A DNA stretch of 8,028 nt from an uncultured Eubacteriales bacterium (GCA_900550525.1 URSN01000085.1:1-8028), one strand, 5' to 3'; counted from the stretch's first letter, positions 1 through 5,571 are shown. The notes: generated by a model not told the origin, from the letters alone. Numbers and translations are program-made.

Positions 1-1028
1 ACGGTGAGCCCGTCCTCCCGCACGGTGACGACCGCGCCGAGCGCCGTGAGCCCCTCTGCGAAGGCGCGCAGCCGGTCGCTCTCCATGAGGCGCAGGCGCG
101 CCGCGCCGTCGATGTACGTCTCGCCCGCGGCGAAGGCCGCGCGCACGGCCAGCACCGGCGCCAGGTCGATGCAGCCGGACACGTCGATGTGCGCGCCGCC
201 GCCCACGCGGGCAAACAGCGCCTCGCAGCAGCGGTCGGGCTGGCAGGAGGCGGGGTCGAGCCCCGTGACCTCCACCGCGTGGCCCATCGACCGGGCGGCC
301 AGGAAGAAGGCGGCGTTGGACCAGTCGCCCTCCACGGGGAACGTGCCGGGCGAGCGGTAGCCGCCGCCCGCGGCGCAAAAGCCATCCGCCCTTTCCTCCA
401 CGGGCGCGCCGATCGCAGCCATGACGGCGCGCGTGAGCGCCACATACCCGGCCGATTCCAGCCGCCCCTCGATGCGGATCTCCGTACGGCCGCCAAGCAG
501 CGGCGCGGCCAGCAGCAGCCCGGTCACGAACTGCGAGCTGACGCCCCCCGGCAGCACCATGCGGCCCGGGCGCAGCGTCCCGGTGACGGGGAGCGGCTAT
601 CGCTCGCCTGCGAACGAGCAGCCGTGCGCCTCGAGCGCGGCGCGCAGCGCGCCGAGCGGCCGCTCCGGCAGCCGCCCGCGCCCGGTGATCGTGAACCGGT
701 CCGTCAGCGCCGCGGCCACGGGCAGCAAAAAGCGCAGCGTGGAGCCGCTCTCGCCGCAGTCGAGCGTCACGCCGCCGAGCGGCCGGCACGGCTGCACGCG
801 CCATGCCCCGTCCCCCGGCAGCACCGCGCCGCCGAGCGCCTCGATGCACCCGGCCGTGGCCAGGATGTCCGCGCCCACGTGCGCCGCGTCCATGCGCGGC
901 GGCAGGCCGGTCAGGTCGGTCGGGGCGGCGCACATGGCCGCGCACAGCAGCGCGCGGTGCGCGGCGGATTTGGACGGGATCGCCGCGGCCGTGCCGGACA
1001 GCCGCGCCGGATACAGCCTAACGTCCAT
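1..1028 (-). pseudogene. aroA: EPSP synthase (3-phosphoshikimate 1-carboxyvinyltransferase), interrupted by an in-frame TAG and cut by the window edge
   Basis: The family transfers the enolpyruvyl group of PEP to shikimate-3-phosphate, step six of the cytoplasmic shikimate pathway. The ATG at 1028-1026 follows AGGAGG with a 7-base gap and overlaps the aroB stop (TGATG). Residues 1-143 carry the shikimate-3-phosphate site (SKSAAHR, 19-25), the ESGSTLRFLLP loop (93-103) and GRLPERPL (118-125). Codon 144 (599-597) is TAG. In the same frame the sequence resumes as PLPVTGTLRPGRMVLPGGVS, then SSQFVTG, GDWSNAAFF and RLMESDRLRA, all family hallmarks, without another stop to base 1. Relatives usually have Leu at the stop position (xLPL), so a single TTG-to-TAG change would explain it. 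About 342 codons are visible; EPSP synthases run about 410-430, so the C-terminus lies outside. The gene is broken as read. Sequencing error, a true null, or low-level readthrough are all open. An ATG at 560-558, 13 codons later, lacks a good ribosome binding site. Confidence 0.9.
597..599 (-). other. In-frame amber codon within aroA
   Basis: The minus-strand codons read GGC GAG CGA TAG CCG CTC CCC. I checked the frame codon by codon on both sides: it is continuous from the ATG at 1028 to base 1, so no indel is involved. The upstream product would be a 143-residue fragment lacking most of the second EPSP synthase domain. Confidence 0.9.
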
Positions 1029-2098
1029 CAGTCTCCCTCCTGCCGCGCGAGCCCCGCCGCAAGGAACGGGGCGCGCGCTTCCACGGGCACGGGGCGCAGC
1101 GCGCAGCGGCCCACGGCCTCCGGGATGACGAACGTCACCGTGCCGCCGCGCCGCTTTTTGTCGTGCAGCACCGCGCGCGCGAGCGCTTCCGCGCCGAACG
1201 GGCAGCGCACCGGCAGTCCGTTTTGCACGAGCGCAGCCTCGATGCGCCCCGGCACGTCCGGCGCGCACCAGCCGTATGCGGCCGACGCGCGCGCCACGAG
1301 CGCCATGCCGATGGCCACGGCCTGCCCGTGCGGGACGGCGAGGCCGCTGAGCAGCTCCACGGCGTGCCCGGCCGTGTGGCCGAGGTTGAGCAGCTGCCGC
1401 GCGCCGTTGTCGTGCTCGTCGCCGGCGACGATGGCGCCCTTGATCGCCACGCTTCTGGCCACCGCGGCGGCCATGTCGTCCGGGCGGCCGGCGCTGAGCG
1501 TCTGAAACAGCGCCTCGTCCGCGATCACGCCGTGCTTGATCTGCTCCGCCATGCCGCAGGCGAGCGCCTCCTCCGGCAGCGTGGAAAACGCGTCCGTATC
1601 GCACACGACCAGCGCCGGCTGGTGGAACGCGCCGGCGAGGTTCTTGCCCTCGGGCAGGTCCACGGCCGTCTTGCCGCCCACGGAGGCGTCCACCGCGGCG
1701 AGCAGCGTCGTGGGCGCCTGCACAAGATCGACGCCGCGCAGGTACGTCGCGGCGGCAAAGCCGGCCAGGTCCCCCGTCACGCCGCCGCCGAGCGCCACGA
1801 CGCAGTCCGTGCGCGTCAGCTCCTCCCGCGCAAGGAACGAGAGCAGCCGCCCGTAGGTGGCGAGCGTCTTGCTCCCCTCCCCGTGCGGGAAGGAAAAGCG
1901 GCTGACCGCAAGCCCCGCGGTCTCGAGCGCGGCGGCGGCCCGGCCGCCGTAGAGCGCGTCCACCGTGTCGTCCGCCACGAGCGCGGCGCGCCGCGCCCGC
2001 GGGCAGACGGCGGCCGTGCGCGCGCCGAGCTGCGCGAGCAGCCCGCCGCCCACGAGCACGTCGTAGGGATGGCCGGTGCGTATGGGGATGGTGTGCAT
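1028..2098 (-). CDS. aroB: 3-dehydroquinate synthase
   Basis: Converts DAHP to 3-dehydroquinate, the second shikimate-pathway step, using NAD+ and a divalent metal (usually Zn2+ or Co2+) in the cytoplasm. The 356-residue product has normal family length. Visible motifs are the nucleotide-binding LGGGVTGD (103-110), GFAAATYLRGV (113-123), the QAPTTLLAAVDASVGGKTAV segment (127-146), GKNLAGAFHQP (151-161), AEQIKHG (184-190), NLGHTAGHA (238-246), PHGQAVAIGM (256-265) and DKK (313-315). Metal ligands by family position are E185, H241 and H257. I chose the start at 2098 because AAAGGAG lies 6 bases ahead of it; an in-frame ATG at 2125 overlapping the tyrA stop is possible but would give a 9-residue extension without family support. 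The TGA overlaps the aroA ATG by one base. It is the third gene of the DAHP synthase-tyrA-aroB-aroA unit. Confidence 0.96.
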   Translation of the reverse strand: MHTIPIRTGHPYDVLVGGGLLAQLGARTAAVCPRARRAALVADDTVDALYGGRAAAALETAGLAVSRFSFPHGEGSKTLATYGRLLSFLAREELTRTDCVVALGGGVTGDLAGFAAATYLRGVDLVQAPTTLLAAVDASVGGKTAVDLPEGKNLAGAFHQPALVVCDTDAFSTLPEEALACGMAEQIKHGVIADEALFQTLSAGRPDDMAAAVARSVAIKGAIVAGDEHDNGARQLLNLGHTAGHAVELLSGLAVPHGQAVAIGMALVARASAAYGWCAPDVPGRIEAALVQNGLPVRCPFGAEALARAVLHDKKRRGGTVTFVIPEAVGRCALRPVPVEARAPFLAAGLARQEGD

Positions 2099-2104
2099 CG
2101 CCTG

Positions 2105-2111
2105 CTCCTTT
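2105..2111 (-). promoter_or_regulatory. Ribosome binding site that decides the aroB start
   Basis: Minus-strand AAAGGAG sits just past the tyrA stop and 6 bases before the ATG at 2098. It lies inside any translation begun at the earlier in-frame ATG (2125), which argues that 2098 is the true start. Confidence 0.7.
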
Positions 2112-2121
2112 CCGGCGCCGC

Positions 2122-2985
2122 TCATGCGCGCCCCTCCAGCTCCGTGACCCGCTCGCGCTGCACGCGCCCGGCGTGCAGCAGCGCGTAGAGCGCCGCGCCG
2201 TCGCGGCGGCGGATCGCGTCCGAAAACGCGCCGAGCCGTTCGATCAGCCCGTCCAGCTCCAGCAGCAGCGGCTCTGCGTTGCCCAAAAACAGTTCCGTCC
2301 ACATCGGCTCATACAGCCGCGCCACGCGCGTCATGTCCTGGAAGCTCCCCGCGGAAAAGCCCACGTGCGAGAGCGCCGTGCCGCTTTGCACATAGGCGCT
2401 GGACACCACGTGCGCCAGCTGCGACGTGTAGGCGATCATGCGGTCGTGCTGCTCCGGCGTGCAGACGCAGAAGCGGGAAAAGCCCAGCGGCGCGAGCAGC
2501 GCCTGCGCGCGCGCCTGCGCGTCCGCCGCGCCGCCGGGCACGGGCGTGAGCACCATCGACGCGCCGTCGAACATCGTTTCAAGCGAGCTGCCGTAGCCGA
2601 AGCGCTCGCGCCCGGCCATCGGGTGCCCGCCGATGAAGGCGAGGCCGTGCCGGGCCGCCAGCGGCCCGAGCGCGGCGCACACCGGCCGCTTCACGCCGCA
2701 GCAGTCCACCACGAGCGTCCCCGGCCGCAGCGCGGGGAACAGGCGCTCCGCCGCCGCCACCGCCGCGCCGGGATAGAGCGCGATGAGCAGCGCGCCGCAC
2801 GCGCCGGCAAGCCGCGCCATCGCGTCCGCGTCCGCCGCGCCATCGGCGATGGCGCCGTCGGCGCGCGCCTGGGCGAGCACCGCTTCATCCGTATCGAGCC
2901 CGACCACGCGGTGCGCCGTGCGGGCGCTGAGCGCGCGCGCGAGCGACCCGCCGATGAGCCCGAGCCCCAGTATGCCGACCGTCAT
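2122..2985 (-). CDS. tyrA: Prephenate dehydrogenase (TyrA), no ACT domain
   Basis: Oxidatively decarboxylates prephenate to 4-hydroxyphenylpyruvate, the committed step to tyrosine. The 287-residue protein opens with a Rossmann motif GLGLIGGS (7-14). An Asp at the end of the second strand (D31 in VVGLDTDE) suggests NAD+ rather than NADP+. Family motifs follow: VVDCCGVKR (92-100), GGHPMAG (119-125, with H121), HDRMIAYTSQLAH (180-192), SAGSFQDMTRVA (211-222) and WTELFLGN (229-236). It ends near residue 287, whereas the B. subtilis-type enzyme carries an extra C-terminal ACT domain for tyrosine feedback (about 370 residues in all); that domain is absent here. The start ATG overlaps the DAHP synthase stop (ATGA), with GGAGAAGGG just upstream, and its own stop overlaps an ATG preceding aroB, suggesting translational coupling. 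Arogenate dehydrogenase activity cannot be excluded from sequence alone. Confidence 0.94.
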   Translation of the reverse strand: MTVGILGLGLIGGSLARALSARTAHRVVGLDTDEAVLAQARADGAIADGAADADAMARLAGACGALLIALYPGAAVAAAERLFPALRPGTLVVDCCGVKRPVCAALGPLAARHGLAFIGGHPMAGRERFGYGSSLETMFDGASMVLTPVPGGAADAQARAQALLAPLGFSRFCVCTPEQHDRMIAYTSQLAHVVSSAYVQSGTALSHVGFSAGSFQDMTRVARLYEPMWTELFLGNAEPLLLELDGLIERLGAFSDAIRRRDGAALYALLHAGRVQRERVTELEGRA

Positions 2986-4001
2986 GCGCCCTTCTCCAGG
3001 TCCAGCGCGGCGCGCACGGCGCGCACCTGGCGCGCAAGGCTGGCAAACCCCTCCGGCGTGATGGACTGCGGCCCGTCGCACAGCGCGTGCGGCGGGTCGT
3101 TGTGCACCTCGACCATGATGCCGTCCGCGCCCGCGGCGGCGGCGGCCAGCGCCATCGGCTGCACCATGCGCGAGATGCCCGTGGCGTGGCTCGGATCGAC
3201 GACGACCGGCAGGTGCGACAGCTCCTTGAGCATGGGCACGGCGGAGAGGTCGAGCGTGTTGCGCGTGAACGTCTCGAACGTGCGGATGCCGCGCTCGCAC
3301 AGGATGACGCGCTCGTTGCCGCCGGCCATGATGTACTCGGCGCTCATGAGGAGTTCCTGCAGCGTGTTGGACAGGCCGCGCTTGAGCAGGATGGGCTTGT
3401 CGCAGTGGCCCAGCTCCTTGAGCATTTCAAAGTTCTGCATGCTGCGCGCGCCCACCTGGATCACGTCCACGTCGGCAAACAGCGGCAGCTGCGAGATGTC
3501 CATCAGCTCCGTCACGATCGGCAGTCCCGTGAGGCGCTTGGCCTCGAGCAGCAGCTCGATGCCCTTTTCGCGCAGGCCCTGGAACGCGTAGGGCGAGGTG
3601 CGCGGCTTGAACGCGCCGCCGCGCAGCATGGTCGCGCCGCTCTTTTTCACCTCCTGCGCGATGAAGCAGATCTGCTCCTCCGTCTCCACCGAGCACGGCC
3701 CGGCGATGAGCTGGAAGCGGCCGCCGCCGATGCGCTGGCCGCAGCCCACGTCGAACACGCTGTCGTCCGGGTGGAACTTGCGGTTGGCGTTCTTGTAGGG
3801 TTCCTGGATGCGCGTGACGCTCTCCACCAGCTCGAGCGCCTGGATGAGGTCGATGTCGATGCGCGACGTGTCGCCGATGAGGCCGAGCAGCGTGTGGCCG
3901 CTGCCGCGGCTCACGTGCACGTCCAGCCCCATGCCGCGGAACCAGCCGACCAGGTTTTGCAGCTCGTCCTCGCGCGGGTCCTTCTTGAGCAGTACGATCA
4001 T
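2982..4001 (-). CDS. aroF: 3-deoxy-7-phosphoheptulonate (DAHP) synthase, type I-beta with N-terminal regulatory domain
   Basis: Condenses PEP and erythrose-4-phosphate to DAHP, the entry step to aromatic amino acids. The 339 residues match the Thermotoga-type enzyme in length and layout. Residues 1 to about 68 form the ferredoxin-like (ACT-like) domain, which in the Thermotoga enzyme mediates Phe/Tyr inhibition; the catalytic barrel follows. Catalytic motifs are AGPCSVE (100-106), RGGAFKPRTSPYAFQG (127-142), ILLKRG (204-209), CERGIRTFE (235-243), VDPSHATG (268-275) and IMVEVH (295-300). Metal ligands by family position are C103, H272, E298 and D309, all present. The start ATG at 4001 follows AAGGA with a 9-base gap and gives the expected MIVLLKK N-terminus; the upstream in-frame extension would run through the terminator hairpin. 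First gene of the aromatic operon, 30 bases past the attenuator U-tract. Two layers of control are therefore likely: allosteric and attenuation. Confidence 0.96.
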   Translation of the reverse strand: MIVLLKKDPREDELQNLVGWFRGMGLDVHVSRGSGHTLLGLIGDTSRIDIDLIQALELVESVTRIQEPYKNANRKFHPDDSVFDVGCGQRIGGGRFQLIAGPCSVETEEQICFIAQEVKKSGATMLRGGAFKPRTSPYAFQGLREKGIELLLEAKRLTGLPIVTELMDISQLPLFADVDVIQVGARSMQNFEMLKELGHCDKPILLKRGLSNTLQELLMSAEYIMAGGNERVILCERGIRTFETFTRNTLDLSAVPMLKELSHLPVVVDPSHATGISRMVQPMALAAAAAGADGIMVEVHNDPPHALCDGPQSITPEGFASLARQVRAVRAALDLEKGA

Positions 4002-4030
4002 GTGCGTCCGTCCTTTCTTGCGCCTTTGGG

Positions 4031-4068
4031 AAAGAAAAACGACCCCGCGGTGGTGTTCCGCGAGGTCG
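4031..4068 (-). terminator. Intrinsic terminator in the aromatic operon leader (attenuator)
   Basis: On the minus strand, CGACCTCGCGG and CCGCGGGGTCG form an 11-bp stem (one T-G wobble) around the 7-base loop AACACCA, followed directly by TTTTTCTTT. It lies after the leader-peptide stop and before the DAHP synthase ribosome binding site, the position of an attenuator rather than of an operon end. Known logic from trp- and phe-type operons: the hairpin ends transcription unless an upstream segment captures part of it. Confidence 0.85.
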
Positions 4069-4129
4069 CCGGTTCCGAATGTCGCGCGTTTGTCGCGCCC
4101 TTCAGGCCCTGCCGCCGCGAAAACCACCA
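4048..4129 (-). promoter_or_regulatory. Candidate antiterminator pairing in the aromatic leader
   Basis: The RNA segment from 4129 to 4119 (UGGUGGUUUUC, leader codons 23-27) is complementary to 4058-4048 (GAACACCACCG) over 7 pairs, one U-C mismatch and 3 more pairs. The target spans the loop of the attenuator and the ends of both stem arms, so the two structures exclude each other. The same upstream segment can instead pair GUGGU with ACCGC of codons 19-20, giving a trp-like 1:2 versus 2:3 versus 3:4 choice. A ribosome halted at Tyr19 would leave codons 23-27 free; one at the stop codon would be near or over them. Complementarity is seen; the mechanism is inferred. Confidence 0.5.
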
Positions 4130-4197
4130 TTGCCCTTGCGGTAAAAGTAACCCGCAAAGGTAAAGTAGCGGTACGCGGCAAAAAGCTGGCCCTGCAT
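4102..4197 (-). CDS. Phe/Tyr-rich attenuator leader peptide (31 residues)
   Basis: A small ORF between the operon promoter and DAHP synthase. It begins MQGQLFAAYRYFTFAGYFY and ends RGGRA then TGA. Nine of 31 residues are aromatic: Phe at 6, 12, 14, 18 and 26, Tyr at 9, 11, 17 and 19, with seven of them in codons 9-19. All five Phe codons are TTT, although DAHP synthase uses TTC for 9 of its 12. AAGGA lies 10 bases before the ATG and GGAGG immediately ahead of that. The ORF is followed after 33 bases by an intrinsic terminator. Together this matches the pheL/trpL type of leader, in which stalling on scarce charged tRNA controls termination. The product fits the pathway, since Phe and Tyr are the end products of this operon. 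The frame is open further upstream to an ATG near 4422, but that start precedes the promoter. Too short for homology to settle; the call rests on composition, position and RNA structure. Confidence 0.8.
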   Translation of the reverse strand: MQGQLFAAYRYFTFAGYFYRKGNGGFRGGRA

Positions 4198-4216
4198 GCT
4201 CGTTTGATCCTTCCTC

Positions 4217-4236
4217 CCGCCGGCTGTATCCGGCGG
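4217..4236 (-). other. Hairpin at the 5' end of the aromatic leader RNA
   Basis: CCGCCGG and CCGGCGG form a perfect 7-bp stem around ATACAG. It begins within a few bases of the predicted transcription start and ends exactly where the leader Shine-Dalgarno region begins. It could protect the 5' end or tune leader translation; its function is unknown. Confidence 0.55.
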
Positions 4237-4246
4237 CGCTGCCCTT

Positions 4247-4276
4247 AGTATACCACCGCCGCGCGCACGGTGTAAA
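4247..4276 (-). promoter_or_regulatory. Promoter of the aromatic operon, with AT-rich upstream island
   Basis: Minus-strand TTTACA (4276-4271) and TATACT (4252-4247) are each 5/6 to the sigma-A consensus, with an 18-base spacer; TGG before the -10 makes it an extended -10 (TGN). Just upstream, 4281-4304 is an A/T-rich stretch including seven A in a row, striking in this GC-rich DNA and placed where an UP element would sit. The start would be near 4240, giving a leader of about 240 bases before DAHP synthase. Confidence 0.75.
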
Positions 4277-4321
4277 GGGGTTTGTATATGATTTTTTTGC
4301 TTTGCGGCGGCGCAGGGGCGG

Positions 4322-4372
4322 CGCGCGCCAAACCGCGCCCGGCGGGGACGCGCGCCAAACCGCGCCCGGCGG
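4322..4372. repeat. Two-copy 24-bp direct repeat upstream of the aromatic promoter
   Basis: Copies at 4322-4345 and 4349-4372 are identical over 24 bp, separated by 3 bases (period 27). Each contains the core GCGCCAAACCGCGCCCGG. They lie 46-96 bases upstream of the -35 element and just beyond the rpsR terminator, in non-coding DNA. Either a recent local duplication or a pair of sites for a DNA-binding protein; the sequence cannot tell which. Confidence 0.7.
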
Positions 4373-4383
4373 CCGCGCCGCAC

Positions 4384-4411
4384 AAAAAACGCCCCCGCGG
4401 GTGCGGGGGCG
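4384..4411 (-). terminator. Intrinsic terminator of the rpsF-ssb-rpsR operon
   Basis: CGCCCCCGC and GCGGGGGCG form a perfect 9-bp stem around the loop ACCC, followed by TTTTTT on the minus strand. It begins about 30 bases after the rpsR stop. Confidence 0.92.
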
Positions 4412-4440
4412 GCCAACGCCATTCCTTCGGGTGATGGTGC

Positions 4441-4683
4441 TCAGTCTGCGACGTAGGGCAGCAGGGCCACGATGCGCGCGCGCTTGATGGCGACGGCCAG
4501 GTCGCGCTGGTGCTTGGCGCACACGCCGCTCATGCGGCGCGGCATGATCTTGCCGCGCTCGGTCACGAACTTTTCGAGCGTGCGCACGTCCTTGTAGTCG
4601 ATGCTCGTAGCCTTGTCCACGCAGAACTTGCAGACCTTGCGGCGGCTCCGCCGGGGGCGGGGACGCATCTTTCTCTCTTCCAT
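4441..4683 (-). CDS. rpsR: 30S ribosomal protein S18, zinc-ligand form
   Basis: S18 binds the small-subunit platform as a heterodimer with S6. The 80-residue protein has normal length, a basic N-terminus ([10 protein letters not shown], 7-16), the core [20 protein letters not shown] (26-45), [15 protein letters not shown] (46-60) and the closing [14 protein letters not shown]18, C21, C55 and H58 form the metal-binding set of the 'C+' S18 variant, so zinc binding is likely. The start at 4683 has AGGAGG with an 8-base gap. It is the last gene of the operon, 26 bases after ssb, and is followed by a strong terminator. Its product together with S6 is the likely ligand of the rpsF leader. Confidence 0.97.
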   Translation of the reverse strand: MEERKMRPRPRRSRRKVCKFCVDKATSIDYKDVRTLEKFVTERGKIMPRRMSGVCAKHQRDLAVAIKRARIVALLPYVAD

Positions 4684-4709
4684 GGTGCAAGCCTCCTGTC
4701 AGTTGTTCG

Positions 4710-5126
4710 TCAAAAGGGGATATCGTCGGACTGGATGTCCGTGAAGCCGGCCAGATCCGGCGGCGCGGCGTTCTGCCGCTGCGCGGGCGCGCCGCCGCCC
4801 TCTTCCTGCTGGCGCGGCGAGAGGAACTCCACCTCGTCGGCCGACACGTCGAGCGACATGCGGGTCGTCCCGTCGTTGCTCTGGTAGGTGCGCGCCTGCA
4901 GTTCGCCGATGACCGCGACCTTGCGCCCCTTGGACAGGTAGCGCGCGCACGTTTCGCCCAGCTGCCGCCACGCGTTGATGCGGAAAAAGTCGGTCTGGCG
5001 CTCGCCGCCCTGCTGGGCGAACCGGCGGTTCACGGCGATGGTAAAGGAGCAGACCGTCACCCCGCTCGCGGTGGAGCGCAGCTCGGGATCGCGCGTGAGG
5101 TTGCCGATGAGCATGATTTTATTCAT
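4710..5126 (-). CDS. ssb: Single-stranded DNA-binding protein
   Basis: Coats single-stranded DNA in replication, repair and recombination, acting as a tetramer in most bacteria. Residues 1 to about 103 form the OB-fold: MNKIMLIGNLTRDPELR start, TVCSFTIAVNRRF (24-36), TDFFRINAW (46-54) with aromatic stacking residues, and GRKVAVIGELQARTYQ (67-82). A short Gln/Gly/Ala/Pro linker (about 104-124) follows, then the acidic tip ending SDDIPF, the conserved docking site for partner proteins. At 138 residues the linker is short compared with many SSBs. The ATG at 5126 has AAGGA 12 bases upstream, a rather long spacing. It sits 31 bases after rpsF and 26 before rpsR, the usual order for this operon. 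It therefore shares its promoter and probably its S6:S18 feedback with the ribosomal genes. Confidence 0.97.
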   Translation of the reverse strand: MNKIMLIGNLTRDPELRSTASGVTVCSFTIAVNRRFAQQGGERQTDFFRINAWRQLGETCARYLSKGRKVAVIGELQARTYQSNDGTTRMSLDVSADEVEFLSPRQQEEGGGAPAQRQNAAPPDLAGFTDIQSDDIPF

Positions 5127-5157
5127 CCCGTTTTACCATCCTTTCCGGTCGTTCGTG

Positions 5158-5445
5158 TCAGGCGACCCGGCGGGTCACCATGTAGCGCATGATCCTCTCG
5201 TCGTTCTTGAAGTTGCGCTCCAGCTCCGCGGGGAGCTCCGGCGCGCTGTCGAACGACATCAGGACGTAATAGCCCTCCGTCTTGTAGTCGATGGGGTATG
5301 CCAGGCGGCGCTTGCCCCACTCGTCCTCGCCGACGATCTCGCCGCCGTTGGCCTCGACGATGCCCTTGAACTTTTCGATGGCGGCCTTGTTGGTCTCCTC
5401 ATCCAGCTCGGGGACGAGGATGTACAGCGCTTCGTACGGATTCAT
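5158..5445 (-). CDS. rpsF: 30S ribosomal protein S6
   Basis: S6 joins S18 on the 30S platform. The 95-residue product begins MNPYEALYILVPELDEE, followed by EDEWGKRRLAYPI (40-52), KTEGYYVLMSF (55-65) and NDERIMRYMVTRR (81-93), all typical of the family, and has normal length without the long acidic tail of some homologues. The ATG at 5445 follows AAGGAGG with a 7-base gap. First gene of rpsF-ssb-rpsR. Its ribosome binding site is inside a predicted stem (5453-5497), consistent with autogenous control of the operon by the S6:S18 complex. Confidence 0.97.
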   Translation of the reverse strand: MNPYEALYILVPELDEETNKAAIEKFKGIVEANGGEIVGEDEWGKRRLAYPIDYKTEGYYVLMSFDSAPELPAELERNFKNDERIMRYMVTRRVA

Positions 5446-5452
5446 TGTTTCA

Positions 5453-5497
5453 CCTCCTTGCGGTCGTTTGGCCCCGCCCGCAGGCGGAGCAAGAAGG
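5453..5497 (-). promoter_or_regulatory. Candidate S6:S18 autoregulatory leader motif
   Basis: In the rpsF 5' UTR, CCTTCTTGC (5497-5489) pairs with GCAAGGAGG (5461-5453) over 9 bp with one wobble, burying the Shine-Dalgarno. Inside lies a hairpin (TCCGCC, loop TGCG, GGCGGG), and on the 3' side a bulge running CCAAACGACC up to the stem, so a CCG triplet falls at the bulge edge. The published S6:S18 mRNA motif is a conserved CCG in a bulge between a stem and a hairpin; this matches in outline. Binding itself is inferred. Confidence 0.6.
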
Positions 5498-5511
5498 ACG
5501 TCAGCTTCCAG

Positions 5512-5540
5512 AGTATAGCACAGGCCCCGCGCCGGCGCAA
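5512..5540 (-). promoter_or_regulatory. Promoter of rpsF-ssb-rpsR
   Basis: Extended -10 TGCTATACT (TATACT at 5517-5512) with a weak -35 TTGCGC at 5540-5535, spacer 17 bases. The start would fall near 5505, giving a 5' UTR of about 60 bases that holds the predicted S6:S18 structure. Confidence 0.7.
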
Positions 5541-5571
5541 GCGGTTTTTGCACGGCGCGCGGGATATTTTT

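Noticed and set aside
597..599. Genome-wide reassignment of TAG to an amino acid
   Set aside because: No other gene in about two thousand codons of this window contains an in-frame TAG, so a general recoding is not supported; a local mutation or sequence error is simpler.
4031..4068. T-box riboswitch in the aromatic leader
   Set aside because: The hairpin contains ACCGCGG and the plus strand reads GGTGGTGTTCCGCG, reminiscent of the T-box GGTGGNACCGCG. But that string is on the wrong strand for the U-tract, the minus strand lacks the UGGN bulge, and the leader is occupied by a translatable aromatic ORF.
4102..4422. Longer start for the leader ORF at about 4422
   Set aside because: The upstream part runs through the rpsR terminator, the tandem repeat and the promoter; the promoter places the transcript start near 4240, leaving the ATG at 4197.
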